The notes under the pieces were generated by a model. It ran no database searches and was not told where the DNA came from. It saw nothing but the letters and a program-made list of their open reading frames with translations. This document shows positions 19,116 through 28,426 of a stretch of 64,000 bases of DNA, piece by piece (the first letter of the stretch is position 1; each line of letters begins with the position of its first letter). The position numbers and the translations under genes are program-made. Source of the stretch: Alteromonas aestuariivivens (GTDB taxonomy: Bacteria > Pseudomonadota > Gammaproteobacteria > Enterobacterales > Alteromonadaceae); NCBI RefSeq assembly GCF_003367475.1, contig NZ_QRHA01000001.1:372001-436000 (forward strand). Direction: 5' to 3'.

Positions 19116-20024
19116 CTACTCTTCACGCTCCGCGTAGTAATACCCATAATATCCGGTTCCCTCCGCGTCATTATTGACGGATTTATTCACCACAAAACCG
19201 ATCGCCATGTTGGGGTTCAAGCGCTCAACAGCATGGCGGATATCGGAAAGTTTGGATTTACCCTCTTCGGTAACCACAACCGCCTGGCCGGCAAAATTTG
19301 CCAGTACAGCTGACTCGGTAATACCAATCAGGGGAGGGGTATCGAATATCACGATACGATCAGGGTAGCGGTTGGCAAACTCGTTAACCGTATCCTGCAT
19401 CTTCTGGCTGGCGAGCAACTCGGTAGAGAGATGATGAGAACGCCCGGCCGGAATGATTTTCAGCTTGTCGACGTTGGTGTGGTAGAGCACATCCGAGATA
19501 TCTTCCACTTCACCCAGCAGGTATTCCATCAGGCCGGCTCTTTTTTCCAGCCCCAGAGTGTTGAGTACATTGGGCTTGAGCACATCCGCATCCACCAGCA
19601 GTACCGTCTTGTCCTGTTCTGAGGCGATACTCAGAGCCAGATTGGCGGCAGTGAAGGTTTTACCTTCGGACGGCCGGCCACTGGTAACCATGATAATGTT
19701 GCTGTTATTCAGGGTGGAAGAGATCGGCCCAAACGCATTGCCGATCAGCTTGCGTTTGATTTCCCGGTATTCTTCGTTGATTTGGGTACGGGCGCCCGTC
19801 AAAGAAATAAGGCCTTTAGAGGCCAGTTTCTCCAGATCTATCTCAAATGGTTTGGTTTCTGGCAGTTTTTCGGGCTGTTGCTGAGGCGCCCGGGCCGGTT
19901 TGACTGGCACAGCCTCAGAGGCGGTCTGGCTGACCGCTGCCGCTTTCTCCAGGGTTGTGGCTTTCTCAGCGTCACGCTTGGCCTGCTGCTGCCTTTGCAG
20001 CGCTTTTTCTATGGTACTGCTCAT
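19116..20024 (-). CDS. XrtA-associated tyrosine autokinase (BY-kinase, EpsG/CpsD-like)
   Basis: 302 aa cytoplasmic bacterial tyrosine kinase that controls polymerisation together with the chain-length protein. The Walker A-like loop is SGRPSEGKTF (about 115-124), the A' motif is LLVDADVLKP (142-151), the B motif is VIFDTPP (225-231), and the C-terminus carries a tyrosine cluster (Y292, Y293, Y295, Y296, Y297). The N-terminal 60 residues are a coiled, Gln/Ala/Lys-rich linker. It overlaps the chain-length gene by 4 bp (ATGA), as expected for interacting partners. Confidence 0.9.
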   Translation of the reverse strand: MSSTIEKALQRQQQAKRDAEKATTLEKAAAVSQTASEAVPVKPARAPQQQPEKLPETKPFEIDLEKLASKGLISLTGARTQINEEYREIKRKLIGNAFGPISSTLNNSNIIMVTSGRPSEGKTFTAANLALSIASEQDKTVLLVDADVLKPNVLNTLGLEKRAGLMEYLLGEVEDISDVLYHTNVDKLKIIPAGRSHHLSTELLASQKMQDTVNEFANRYPDRIVIFDTPPLIGITESAVLANFAGQAVVVTEEGKSKLSDIRHAVERLNPNMAIGFVVNKSVNNDAEGTGYYGYYYAEREE

Positions 20025-21592
20025 GACAAGATGCTCTGCATTAGGTTGATGCTCATCATCTCTGCGCCTACCAGCACGCCATACAGTGCCAGAATAACGC
20101 CCGAAGATAATGCAAATACAGCCACCCGCGTGCGGTTAACGTTGCGGATATGTTTTACATTTAAATGGCTTACTGAGCCCCAGACCGGATAGTCGGTAAT
20201 CTGGCTCAGCTGTTTGGCCCGGATAAGTACCGGCGAAAGCTGGCTTATCAGGAATGCCAGTGCAATGCCTGCACCAAAGCCCACTATCAGTACCCCGGTA
20301 TACAGCAATACCCGTTTGGGGCCAGACGGCTTGAGTGGCTTGAGCGGGGGCTCGATTATTCTGAACTGCAGTTCTTCTGACGACACGTCTGCACGACGGG
20401 ACAGGTCTGCTGATTCGCGGCGTGACAGCAGTTCTTCGTATTTTTGCTTGGTAATGCCATAGTCCCGGTTCAGGGACGCAGATTCCGCTTCAATTTGCGG
20501 CACCAAATCGATTTTTGAATTTAAATCAGCAATTTTACGCTCGAGATCCTGCTCTTTTACCCGCAATGAGGCAATGGTGCTCTCCAGACGGCTGATTTCA
20601 AGTTTGAGTTCGCGGTTGAGTTCACCCACCGGCTCATTGCTGTCGGAAGTATCCTGGCTCAGGAAGGCGTCAATTTCTTTCTGGCGAGCCTGGGTCAGAC
20701 TGTCGAGCAGCGCCTGGGTCTCCATCACATCCGGGTGCAGGTCAGTAAAGCGCAACTTAAGACGATCCATTTCTTCTTCGAGCGCTTTAATACGCTCGTC
20801 GTAACGGGTGCGCAATACGGTATCGCCTTCATTGGTAACGGCAAATCCGTCAGCCGCTTTAGTGCTGGAAAGCTGGTTTTTGAGTGATTCTACCTGTTGC
20901 TGGGTTTGCCTGATCTGCAGCAGAGTGGCTTCCTGTTCCGCATTCAGCTGTTGCAAACGGGAGTAGAAGGACCCCTGAACGGGCAAAATATCGTTGTACT
21001 GGCGTTTAAAGTCAGACAGCCTTTGCTCCGCTTCGGCCAGCCGGCTTTCGTATTCGGCAATCTGTTCGTCAAGAAAACGGCCCGCCGTGTCGGTATCTTT
21101 TCGGTTATTCCCAAGAGAGCCTTCAACGAATAAATCCAACGTCTCCTGTACCACTCGTTGTGCGGTGTTGGGGGATGTGGTGCGGTAGGAGATAGTGTAG
21201 ATGTTGTCCCGCCCGGTGGAATTCAGATCGATGTCTTCTGCCAGGCCGTTAACCAGGGAAGTAAACTCCTGTTCGGTGGCCGCAGTAATATCCAAATCGC
21301 TTTCACGGGCAATGGTTTCGAGGTTGGAGCGGCTGAGCAGTGTCCTGGCCATCATCTGGATCTCCTGATCCGGATTGGTCTGAATCGCCAGCCCGCGCAG
21401 CAAGGGCTGCAATACCGAGCGTGTGTCAACGTACACCACGGCTTTGGATTCATACTGATCCGGCATGCTTGCCACGTAGGCAAAGCCAATGGGGCAGATC
21501 ACCCATGAACAGATCATCACAAAGCGTTTTTTGATCCAAATACCCTTAACATAATCAACAAGTTGATTAAGGGTTTGTTGTAAATCCTGCAT
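20021..21592 (-). CDS. XrtA system polysaccharide chain-length determinant (Wzz/PCP family, TIGR03007-like)
   Basis: 523 aa inner-membrane co-polymerase. It has an N-terminal TM near residues 20-40 (FVMICSWVICPIGFAYVASM), a large periplasmic coiled-coil region from about 150 to 400 with heptad-rich Glu/Leu/Lys stretches, a proline-rich PPLKPLKPSGPKR segment, and a TM at about 430-450. A further C-terminal TM is present near 490-510. It works with the downstream tyrosine kinase to set polymer length. Confidence 0.9.
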   Translation of the reverse strand: MQDLQQTLNQLVDYVKGIWIKKRFVMICSWVICPIGFAYVASMPDQYESKAVVYVDTRSVLQPLLRGLAIQTNPDQEIQMMARTLLSRSNLETIARESDLDITAATEQEFTSLVNGLAEDIDLNSTGRDNIYTISYRTTSPNTAQRVVQETLDLFVEGSLGNNRKDTDTAGRFLDEQIAEYESRLAEAEQRLSDFKRQYNDILPVQGSFYSRLQQLNAEQEATLLQIRQTQQQVESLKNQLSSTKAADGFAVTNEGDTVLRTRYDERIKALEEEMDRLKLRFTDLHPDVMETQALLDSLTQARQKEIDAFLSQDTSDSNEPVGELNRELKLEISRLESTIASLRVKEQDLERKIADLNSKIDLVPQIEAESASLNRDYGITKQKYEELLSRRESADLSRRADVSSEELQFRIIEPPLKPLKPSGPKRVLLYTGVLIVGFGAGIALAFLISQLSPVLIRAKQLSQITDYPVWGSVSHLNVKHIRNVNRTRVAVFALSSGVILALYGVLVGAEMMSINLMQSILS

Positions 21593-21613
21593 GTAAAATT
21601 GTTCCGACTACGA

Positions 21614-22246
21614 CTAGAACCAGGCTTCAGGGATGATAACAATGTCACCAGGCAGCATATCAACGTTCTCGGAGATATCGCCTTCGCGGATCAAATCATC
21701 AATGTTGATGGAAAAGGTTTGTTGCTTACCGTTTACCACGCGTACCAGTTTGGCGTTGTTGCCATCGGCAAACTCAGTTAAACCGCCAACGGCAATCATC
21801 AGGTCCAGCAGGGTCATGTGCTCTGTGTAACTGATGGCACTGGGATTGGTGGCTTCGCCAATGACCCGGACCTGCTCACTTAGCGGGCCGACAAAGTTGT
21901 TTACGCTTACGGTAACGCGGGGGTTGTTGATGTAGGTGGAAAGTTTTTCCTCAATTTCCCGCGCCAGCATGGATGGCGTCCGGCCGGCAACATCGATATC
22001 TTCCACCAGTGAAGTGGTGACTTTACCGTCAGGACGAACGATGAACTGCCCGGAAATCTCGGGGTTACGCCATACAAAAATGGTCAGGGTGTCACCGGGA
22101 CCAATCAGATACTGGTAATTGTTTACATCGGTGGTCAGAGATGCCCGGGCGGTGGCCTCAGGGAGAGAACTGGTATTACTACATCCGGCGAGCAAAGTGA
22201 TAGCTGTTCCAAATGCGACTTTTAACAAACGTCTAGAGCAGTACAT
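21614..22246 (-). CDS. Polysaccharide export lipoprotein (Wza/EpsE-like, TIGR03027-like)
   Basis: 210 aa with a lipoprotein signal; the lipobox is LLAGC with Cys22. The mature part holds a poly-export domain (YLIGPGDTLTIFVWRNPEISG) followed by SLBB-type repeats (VRVIGEATNPSAISYTEHMTLLDLMIAVGG). It is shorter than E. coli Wza, as is usual in exosortase loci, so it lacks the long C-terminal helix that crosses the outer membrane. That would fit a division of labour with the barrel encoded at the end of this operon. First gene of the left-facing operon. Confidence 0.9.
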   Translation of the reverse strand: MYCSRRLLKVAFGTAITLLAGCSNTSSLPEATARASLTTDVNNYQYLIGPGDTLTIFVWRNPEISGQFIVRPDGKVTTSLVEDIDVAGRTPSMLAREIEEKLSTYINNPRVTVSVNNFVGPLSEQVRVIGEATNPSAISYTEHMTLLDLMIAVGGLTEFADGNNAKLVRVVNGKQQTFSINIDDLIREGDISENVDMLPGDIVIIPEAWF

Positions 22247-22292
22247 AAGAGATCATCCTACACATCTTATGGTTAATTTTTTTAGAATATAA

Positions 22293-22320
22293 TTTACCCT
22301 AAGGCAAATAACACTATAAT
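22293..22320 (+). promoter_or_regulatory. Candidate sigma-70 promoter of the right-facing XrtA operon
   Basis: TATAAT at 22315-22320 is a perfect -10 hexamer, with TTTACC at 22293-22298 as a weak -35, spacing 16 bp. It lies in the 149-bp AT-rich divergent region between the export lipoprotein gene and the sugar transferase gene. Confidence 0.5.
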
Positions 22321-22395
22321 GCCATCATGATACGTAGTCTATTAGAATAATAACCTTTATCATGGGTTTGCAGTTGTAGTTACAGGGGGCCAGGG

Positions 22396-23808
22396 GTGGC
22401 AGTAAACAGGCACAATCAAAGTAAGCGTTCAAACATACTCGTACTGAGTGAAGCGCTTCTCATCGCATACATGGGTTACATCACCCATTTCATTCTCATA
22501 CATTTGTCCATCACCGCGTCCGTTTCTATTGAAAAACTGGCGGTAAACGTTGGGCTTATCACCATCTCTATCTTGTTGTGCTCACTGGCAGTGGGCCTTT
22601 ACGAAGCCAAGCTGAGGGAGACTTTTCGCGGCATAATCCGACGGATCTTTGTCAGTGTAGGTTTGAGTTACTTTCTGGTTGAGGTGGTCAGCAGGGCGTT
22701 TTTTGAACACCTGATCATGGACTCCTACTTCCTGCCTGCGGCCATGTCGGCCATTGTGATTTCTCTGGTGGTATTTCGTTATTTTACCAATCGTCTGGGT
22801 TTACTGGGGCTAGGCAAGGCGCGAATTGTCATCCTCGGGGCCGGTGAGCGGGCTTCGATTATTGAAAAGCGCATGCGCCGTGATGTTGACCGCATCGGTT
22901 TTGAATTACTTGGGTTTATTCCCATTCCCGGTGACAACCGTGAAGAGGGCATCAAAAAAGAAAAAATCATTCACGTTAAAGTGGATGAAAATTTCCAGCA
23001 GTTTATTGCCGACAACGATATTGAAGAAATCGTTATTGCCTGCGACCAGCGCCGAGGAACTTTGCCCATCGATGTACTGTTCGAGTGCCGTTTGCGCGGC
23101 ATTGAAGTCACCGACCTGCTGGATTTCATGGAGCGGGAAACCGGCCAGATTGTGGTGAATCTGATGTATCCGAGCTGGGTGATATACTCCAACGGCTTTC
23201 ACAGCCAGAACTATCTGCGTGATGCGCTGGATTACAGCCTCAATGCATTTCTTGCCACCCTGGTGCTGTTTTTCACCTGGCCTTTCATGGCGCTGACGGC
23301 ATTCATTATTTATCTGGATGATGGTCGGCGTACCGGTACCTCGGTATTCTACAAACAGGAGCGGGTAGGCCTGAACGGCAAGCTGTTCAAGATCATTAAA
23401 TTCCGCAGCATGCGCCCGGACGCTGAAAAAGACGGTGCCAAATGGGCCAGCAAAAACGATGACCGCGTTACCAGGATTGGTCATTTTATTCGCAAGTACC
23501 GCATCGACGAACTGCCCCAACTGTTCAACGTGTTCAAAGGCGAAATGGCTTTTATTGGCCCGCGCCCGGAACGCCCGGAATTTGTTGAAAAGCTGGTGCG
23601 GGAAGTGCCGTATTACAATCAGCGTCATAATGTGAAACCTGGTCTGGCAGGCTGGGCCCAGCTCAATTACCCCTATGGGGCAAGTGTGGAAGATTCTATG
23701 GAGAAGCTGAAATTTGACCTTTACTACGTCAAACACCAAAGCTTGCTGCTGGATATTCTGATTCTCATCCGTACCGTGGAAGTGGTGCTGTTTGGTAAAG
23801 GGCGCTAG
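22396..23808 (+). CDS. Initiating undecaprenyl-phosphate sugar transferase (XrtA type, TIGR03013-like)
   Basis: 470 aa polyprenol-phosphate hexose-1-phosphate transferase that starts the repeat unit on the lipid carrier. GTG start at 22396 behind AGGGGGC. There are four or five N-terminal TM segments, a central nucleotide-binding-like domain (RIVILGAGERASIIEKR), a TM at about 280-300, and the catalytic C-terminal domain with KLFKIIKFRSMRPDAE, KYRIDELPQLFNV and FIGPRPERPEF. First gene of the operon that continues through exosortase A. Confidence 0.93.
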   Translation: MAVNRHNQSKRSNILVLSEALLIAYMGYITHFILIHLSITASVSIEKLAVNVGLITISILLCSLAVGLYEAKLRETFRGIIRRIFVSVGLSYFLVEVVSRAFFEHLIMDSYFLPAAMSAIVISLVVFRYFTNRLGLLGLGKARIVILGAGERASIIEKRMRRDVDRIGFELLGFIPIPGDNREEGIKKEKIIHVKVDENFQQFIADNDIEEIVIACDQRRGTLPIDVLFECRLRGIEVTDLLDFMERETGQIVVNLMYPSWVIYSNGFHSQNYLRDALDYSLNAFLATLVLFFTWPFMALTAFIIYLDDGRRTGTSVFYKQERVGLNGKLFKIIKFRSMRPDAEKDGAKWASKNDDRVTRIGHFIRKYRIDELPQLFNVFKGEMAFIGPRPERPEFVEKLVREVPYYNQRHNVKPGLAGWAQLNYPYGASVEDSMEKLKFDLYYVKHQSLLLDILILIRTVEVVLFGKGR

Positions 23809-23826
23809 TGCTCAAGGTGTTTTAAC

Positions 23827-24672
23827 ATGCAGTCAAAAAAAGAGTCTCGCCTCAATGCCATGACGGTAGACGTGGAAGATTACTTTCAGGTTTCCGCATT
23901 TGAAGATGTCATTTCTCAGGATGGTTGGGATTTTATGCGTCTGCGTGTTGGGGAGAATACGCACCGCTTGCTCGATCTGTTCGCTGAACATGGGGTTAAA
24001 TCGACTTTCTTTACCTTAGGTTGGGTTGCCAGGCGTTGCCCGGAAGTGATCAAGCGCATAGTGGACGAGGGTCATGAACTGGCCAGTCATGGTCTGGCTC
24101 ACCAGCGCGCCACCACCATGACCGAAGCGGAATTCCGCGACGATGTCAGCACCAGCAAGGCGATCCTCGAAGACATTGGTGGCGTGAAGGTAGACGGTTA
24201 CCGCGCACCGAGTTTTTCCGTCAATGAGTCAAATACCTGGGTTTATGAAGTGCTCAGTGAGTTAGGGTTTACTTACTCTTCCAGCACATACCCTATTGAA
24301 CATGATCTTTACGGTGTACCGCACTGGCCGAGGTTCAAACACCAGCGTCCGGAAGGGATTACCGAGATCCCCATTCCTACCGTAAGAAACAACGACACCA
24401 ACACAGGGATAGGCGGTGGCGGCTACTTCCGCCTGTATCCCTATTGGCTTTCACGGCGTCGCATAGAGCGTTTTTTCAAACAGGAAAGTGCGCCATACAG
24501 TTTCTATTTCCACCCGTGGGAAATTGATGCTCAGCAGCCTCGCATTAACAACGCACCATTGAAATCGCGTTTTCGCCATTACGTGAACCTCTCCCGTATG
24601 GAAGGTAAGCTGGTAAAACTGCTGAAAGATTACCGCTGGGGTACCATGAAACAGGCTTACGAGCTCGAATAA
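23827..24672 (+). CDS. XrtA system polysaccharide deacetylase (NodB domain plus DUF3473)
   Basis: 281 aa metal-dependent carbohydrate deacetylase. The NodB motifs are visible: TVDVEDYF with Asp near 15-18, and the metal-binding SHGLAH (H88, H92), then YRAPSFSV. The C-terminal part (FYFHPWEID...) matches the DUF3473 extension seen in the exosortase-linked TIGR03006 family. No signal peptide is evident, so it may act on a cytoplasmic or lipid-linked intermediate. It lies between the initiating transferase and exosortase A. Confidence 0.9.
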   Translation: MQSKKESRLNAMTVDVEDYFQVSAFEDVISQDGWDFMRLRVGENTHRLLDLFAEHGVKSTFFTLGWVARRCPEVIKRIVDEGHELASHGLAHQRATTMTEAEFRDDVSTSKAILEDIGGVKVDGYRAPSFSVNESNTWVYEVLSELGFTYSSSTYPIEHDLYGVPHWPRFKHQRPEGITEIPIPTVRNNDTNTGIGGGGYFRLYPYWLSRRRIERFFKQESAPYSFYFHPWEIDAQQPRINNAPLKSRFRHYVNLSRMEGKLVKLLKDYRWGTMKQAYELE

Positions 24673-24694
24673 GCGCGGAAAACAGGCAGTCTCC

Positions 24695-26173
24695 ATGAAG
24701 TGGTTTAGGGAAGAACGTAATGACTGGCAATGGGCTATAGGGCTTACTGCAATACTGTGGCTGGCATTCTGCTGGCAGGGGCTGTGGACGGCGGCGCAAA
24801 TCTGGTGGGGCAATGAAATATTCAATCATGGCTTTTTCATTGTTCCCGGAGCCTTGTATCTTATCTACCTGAAACGTTATGCGTTGCAGGCCTGCGGCCT
24901 CAAAAGTACTCTTTTGCCGCTGCTGGCGATTGGACCAACTTTGCTGTTGTACGTAATTGGTATTGCCGGCGATGTGCAATTGTTCATGCACATTGCAACT
25001 TTCACCCTATTGCCTCTGCTTTTGTGGGCCTTGCTGGGTCATAGAGCGGCGTACGTGGTTGTGTTTCCGCTGTGCTTCATTCTGTTCAGCGTTCCGGTTG
25101 GTGAGCAACTGATCCCCTATTTACAGGAGATCACAGCAGATGGTTCAGTCGCCCTGCTCAAGGCAACGGGCATACCACTGTACCGCAATGGCCTTTATAT
25201 CGAGATACCCCAGGGGCGGTTTCTGGTTGCAGAGGCTTGTTCCGGAGTCAGTTTTTTTATTGCCAGTATTGTCATAGGTACACTCTACGCCTATCTCAAT
25301 CTGCGAAAAGCATCTAAACGCATTCTGTTCACCCTGATTTCCATCGCGTTTCCCGTAATTGCCAACATCATTCGTGTGTACGGCATCATTCTGATTGCCT
25401 ACCAAACTGATATGAAACACGCTGCTGGTGCCGACCACCTCATTTATGGCTGGTTTTTCTTTGCGCTGGTGATCATGTGTTTGCTTGGCATAGGTGAACT
25501 GATGCGGGACAAAGACGCCCAGTGGGAAGCGCCGAAGCAAAGCGGCGCTCAGCTCACTGCAAAAGTGAGCAACGTCCATGTTTCGGTGCTTGCTTTACTT
25601 TTACTGTCGGGTACAGCCTGGACGGGATGGGTTCAATCCAATCTGGCCTCCTTCGCGGGGGCTGAAAGTCACTCATTCACAGTGCTTAAAAACGCGCAGT
25701 CAGGCTGCCAGAGCCGGCATGCCTGGCAGCCGGCCATGTCCAATCCAACCGCTGAGCTGATGCAGTTTATGGAGGCGGATGGCCGCTGTGAAATCCAGTT
25801 TTACCAGGCCTGGTTTAACGGCGATGGCAATGAGCTGGTAAGCGACCTCAACCGCCTTTACGCTCAGCATGACTGGTCACTGGAGGCTTCTGCGACAGTT
25901 ACTGTGCAACTGGAGAACCATCAGCTAACCCTGCCGGTAAGAAATCTGGTTTCCCCTCTGGGCAAGCGGGTGCAATTGGTGCACTGGTACGAAGTGGACG
26001 GTCAGCTGTTTTCCGGGCAAATCCAGACCAAGTTGTATCAAATTCGTAATGCACTGTTGGGTGGCAACACCCACGGCAGTGTCAAGGTGCTGGTTGCACC
26101 TGTCACTATACCTTTGGATTCGCTGACATCTCGTGTTTCCGGTCTGAATTTGAACTCTGCGGAAAGCCGATAG
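24695..26173 (+). CDS. xrtA: Exosortase A with C-terminal EpsI domain
   Basis: 492 aa inner-membrane cysteine protease/transpeptidase that recognises C-terminal PEP-CTERM signals. About eight TM helices fill residues 15-275. The family's invariant triad is present: Cys182 in VAEACSGVSFF, Arg227 in ANIIRVYG and His248 in GADHLIYGW. The region after about residue 295 is an EpsI domain, a fusion found in the XrtA subtype and one reason to call type A. It is embedded between the deacetylase and a Wzy-like gene. Confidence 0.95.
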   Translation: MKWFREERNDWQWAIGLTAILWLAFCWQGLWTAAQIWWGNEIFNHGFFIVPGALYLIYLKRYALQACGLKSTLLPLLAIGPTLLLYVIGIAGDVQLFMHIATFTLLPLLLWALLGHRAAYVVVFPLCFILFSVPVGEQLIPYLQEITADGSVALLKATGIPLYRNGLYIEIPQGRFLVAEACSGVSFFIASIVIGTLYAYLNLRKASKRILFTLISIAFPVIANIIRVYGIILIAYQTDMKHAAGADHLIYGWFFFALVIMCLLGIGELMRDKDAQWEAPKQSGAQLTAKVSNVHVSVLALLLLSGTAWTGWVQSNLASFAGAESHSFTVLKNAQSGCQSRHAWQPAMSNPTAELMQFMEADGRCEIQFYQAWFNGDGNELVSDLNRLYAQHDWSLEASATVTVQLENHQLTLPVRNLVSPLGKRVQLVHWYEVDGQLFSGQIQTKLYQIRNALLGGNTHGSVKVLVAPVTIPLDSLTSRVSGLNLNSAESR

Positions 26174-26185
26174 GCAGGCTGTAAA

Positions 26186-28426
26186 ATGGTTTACCTTGCA
26201 TACCTCCTGCCTGTAATTGTTTCATTGTCCTTTGCAGGGCTTGCGGTTTACTTGCTTGCTGCCTTTCCCATGTACCAGTGGCAGCTTGCCCTTTTCGGAT
26301 TAGTGTATGCCGCAGGCAGTTGTTACTTTTCCCGCCTTTGGCTCTATGTATTACCGGTGCTCACCGTTGGTCTGAATCTGGCCCCCTGGACTGGCCGCTA
26401 TGTTGCCGATGAGCTGGACTTCTTCGTCTTGCTGACACTGGCGGTTGCCAGTGCCAAGCGCGATTTTGGTGTGCATCTGGCCCAACGTAGCAAGCTTGTG
26501 GCGATTGCCTTTGTTGCACTCTGTATTTTTGTAACGCAGCCATTTGATTTTGTTGGCCTGTTTGAGCCAATGACCACCAACTTCTATCATACCCCCCTGT
26601 TTGGCGCAGCCATCCTCAAAGGCATTGTTTATGCCCTGCTACTGAGCTGGCTGCTGCAAGCCCAATTTCAGCAGCATTCCGAAAAAACGCTGAATCATTT
26701 CTTATGCGCGGGGCTGCTCACAACCTTTGTCCTGTTCGTTCTGGTTCTGTGGGAGCGGGGCATTCTGGCGACCTGGGCCTCAGATTCTGGGTTGTGGCTG
26801 AAACTGCATGCCTTGGCTAACTTCTCGTCTATTTACCGCATTACCGGCCAAATTGCGGGGATGCATACTGGCGGAGAGAGTCTGGATGGCATTCTGCTGT
26901 TTCTGGCGCCGGTTAATTTGATGGCAGTGATGTATTTTCGCTCCTCTCGCAGCAGGTTTATCAGCCTGTTGGCAATGGGCTGCCTGCTTTACTGCATTCT
27001 TGTCGGCTTTACCCGTGCTACCTACGCAGCGACCGCCATCGGCCTGGCAACCGTGGCTGCAATGTATTGGTGGAGTGTAAGGGGGCGAAACTCCGGAGCA
27101 AATGAACTTGCCACGGTTGTTCTCTATGCTGCTTTGCTGCTTGGTACTTTTCTGGTTTTTCAGCGGGCTGGCTACTACGCGCTTATCGCCTCCGGGGGGC
27201 TGTTAGTAGCAAGCCTGTGGATAACACAGCAGCGCGGGGTATTAAAAGCGGGATACTGGCCAGCGATGGTTGGTGTTGCACTGGTATTTTTGTTGATTGC
27301 TGTTAAAAGCTATCTCGATAGCCGGTGGATTGAGCAAAGTCTCGCGCAATCTGTCTGGCTGGCAGCTGGAATAATAGTCTGCCTGGTTTCAACGCTCGCC
27401 CTCGCTCGAAGGTCCCCAGAAGCCGAACCCGTCAGTCAGGTTTTATTCAGAGGGGGAGCCTATACACTGGTAGCAGCGGTGATGGTCACCAGCCTCAGCG
27501 GGTCCAGGATCACCATTCGCAATGAAACCATCTGGGCAGATTTACAAACCCGCCTGACCCACTGGCAAGCGGTTCTTGATTCCGGCGAGCCGTCACTAAC
27601 GGCCCAATTCCTGGGTAATGGGCTGGGAAGCTTCCCGCTCAATCATGCTTTAAACAACATTGAAGTGGTGGCCAAAGACGGGACTTTTTCTGTTTCACAA
27701 GGGCAGGGGTTGCTTGAACTTGATTCGGGCGGCGATCTGCAGCTTGGACAAAGGGTTAATGTGACGCCCGGGGGTGAGTACAGTCTGCAGTTTCGCTACC
27801 GCGCCCGCGGGCCGGCGGGGCTTTTGGTTAAGGTTTGTCAGCGCAATCTGATTATTTTTGAACACTGGGCAGGAAATTGCACCACTGAAAAGTTCCGTTT
27901 TGAACCTTCGCAGGAATTCAAAACCGTTTCAAAGCAAATCAAGCTGGATTCTTTTGATGCATCAGCTTTTGCGCTGCCCGCTACTTTTCTGATTGGACAG
28001 AATAACAGCAGCGGCAAAACCGGGCTGACCGGCCTGGCTCTGCTGGATGGCACAGGCAACAATCTGATCAGCAACGGAGACTTTTCGGCTGGTATGGATC
28101 AGTGGTTTTTTTATCACGATTTTTCCCACCTTCCCTGGCACATAAAAAATCTCTATGTGAGTGTTTACTACCAGCTTGGGTTTCTTGGCTGCGTTCTTTT
28201 TGTGGTGATATGTGTCATGGGAATTGGCCGTTACCGTCACTCTGGTACAGTGGCTGAAGGGGCGTTGCGCATTACATTTCTGGGTATTTTAGCCGCTTAT
28301 CTGGCATTTGGCTTTTTCGGCGATCCTACTGATTCTGCGCGAGCCAACATGTGGTTTTATCTGGCGGTTTTTACACAGGCACTGTTACTGAAAGCACACT
28401 CGGAAGTGGGAGAGCTAAAGCGATGA
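26186..28426 (+). CDS. Large O-antigen polymerase/ligase-like membrane protein with extracytoplasmic insert
   Basis: 746 aa. Around fourteen hydrophobic segments cover residues 1-440, then a hydrophilic segment of roughly 200 residues (about 450-645) lies before the final TM helices. The insert contains beta-rich, carbohydrate-binding-like sequence (GGEYSLQFRYRARG, SNGDFSAGMDQW). The last part has HIKNLYVSVYYQLGFLG, similar to the H-NxxL motif before the last helices of Wzy/WaaL proteins. It probably polymerises or ligates the XrtA-linked glycan. It overlaps the next gene by 4 bp. Confidence 0.78.
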   Translation: MVYLAYLLPVIVSLSFAGLAVYLLAAFPMYQWQLALFGLVYAAGSCYFSRLWLYVLPVLTVGLNLAPWTGRYVADELDFFVLLTLAVASAKRDFGVHLAQRSKLVAIAFVALCIFVTQPFDFVGLFEPMTTNFYHTPLFGAAILKGIVYALLLSWLLQAQFQQHSEKTLNHFLCAGLLTTFVLFVLVLWERGILATWASDSGLWLKLHALANFSSIYRITGQIAGMHTGGESLDGILLFLAPVNLMAVMYFRSSRSRFISLLAMGCLLYCILVGFTRATYAATAIGLATVAAMYWWSVRGRNSGANELATVVLYAALLLGTFLVFQRAGYYALIASGGLLVASLWITQQRGVLKAGYWPAMVGVALVFLLIAVKSYLDSRWIEQSLAQSVWLAAGIIVCLVSTLALARRSPEAEPVSQVLFRGGAYTLVAAVMVTSLSGSRITIRNETIWADLQTRLTHWQAVLDSGEPSLTAQFLGNGLGSFPLNHALNNIEVVAKDGTFSVSQGQGLLELDSGGDLQLGQRVNVTPGGEYSLQFRYRARGPAGLLVKVCQRNLIIFEHWAGNCTTEKFRFEPSQEFKTVSKQIKLDSFDASAFALPATFLIGQNNSSGKTGLTGLALLDGTGNNLISNGDFSAGMDQWFFYHDFSHLPWHIKNLYVSVYYQLGFLGCVLFVVICVMGIGRYRHSGTVAEGALRITFLGILAAYLAFGFFGDPTDSARANMWFYLAVFTQALLLKAHSEVGELKR

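Noticed and set aside
22247-22395. Sigma-54 site in the divergent region of the export and sugar transferase operons
   Set aside because: A TGGCA is present on the minus strand, but the GC element is not at the right distance.
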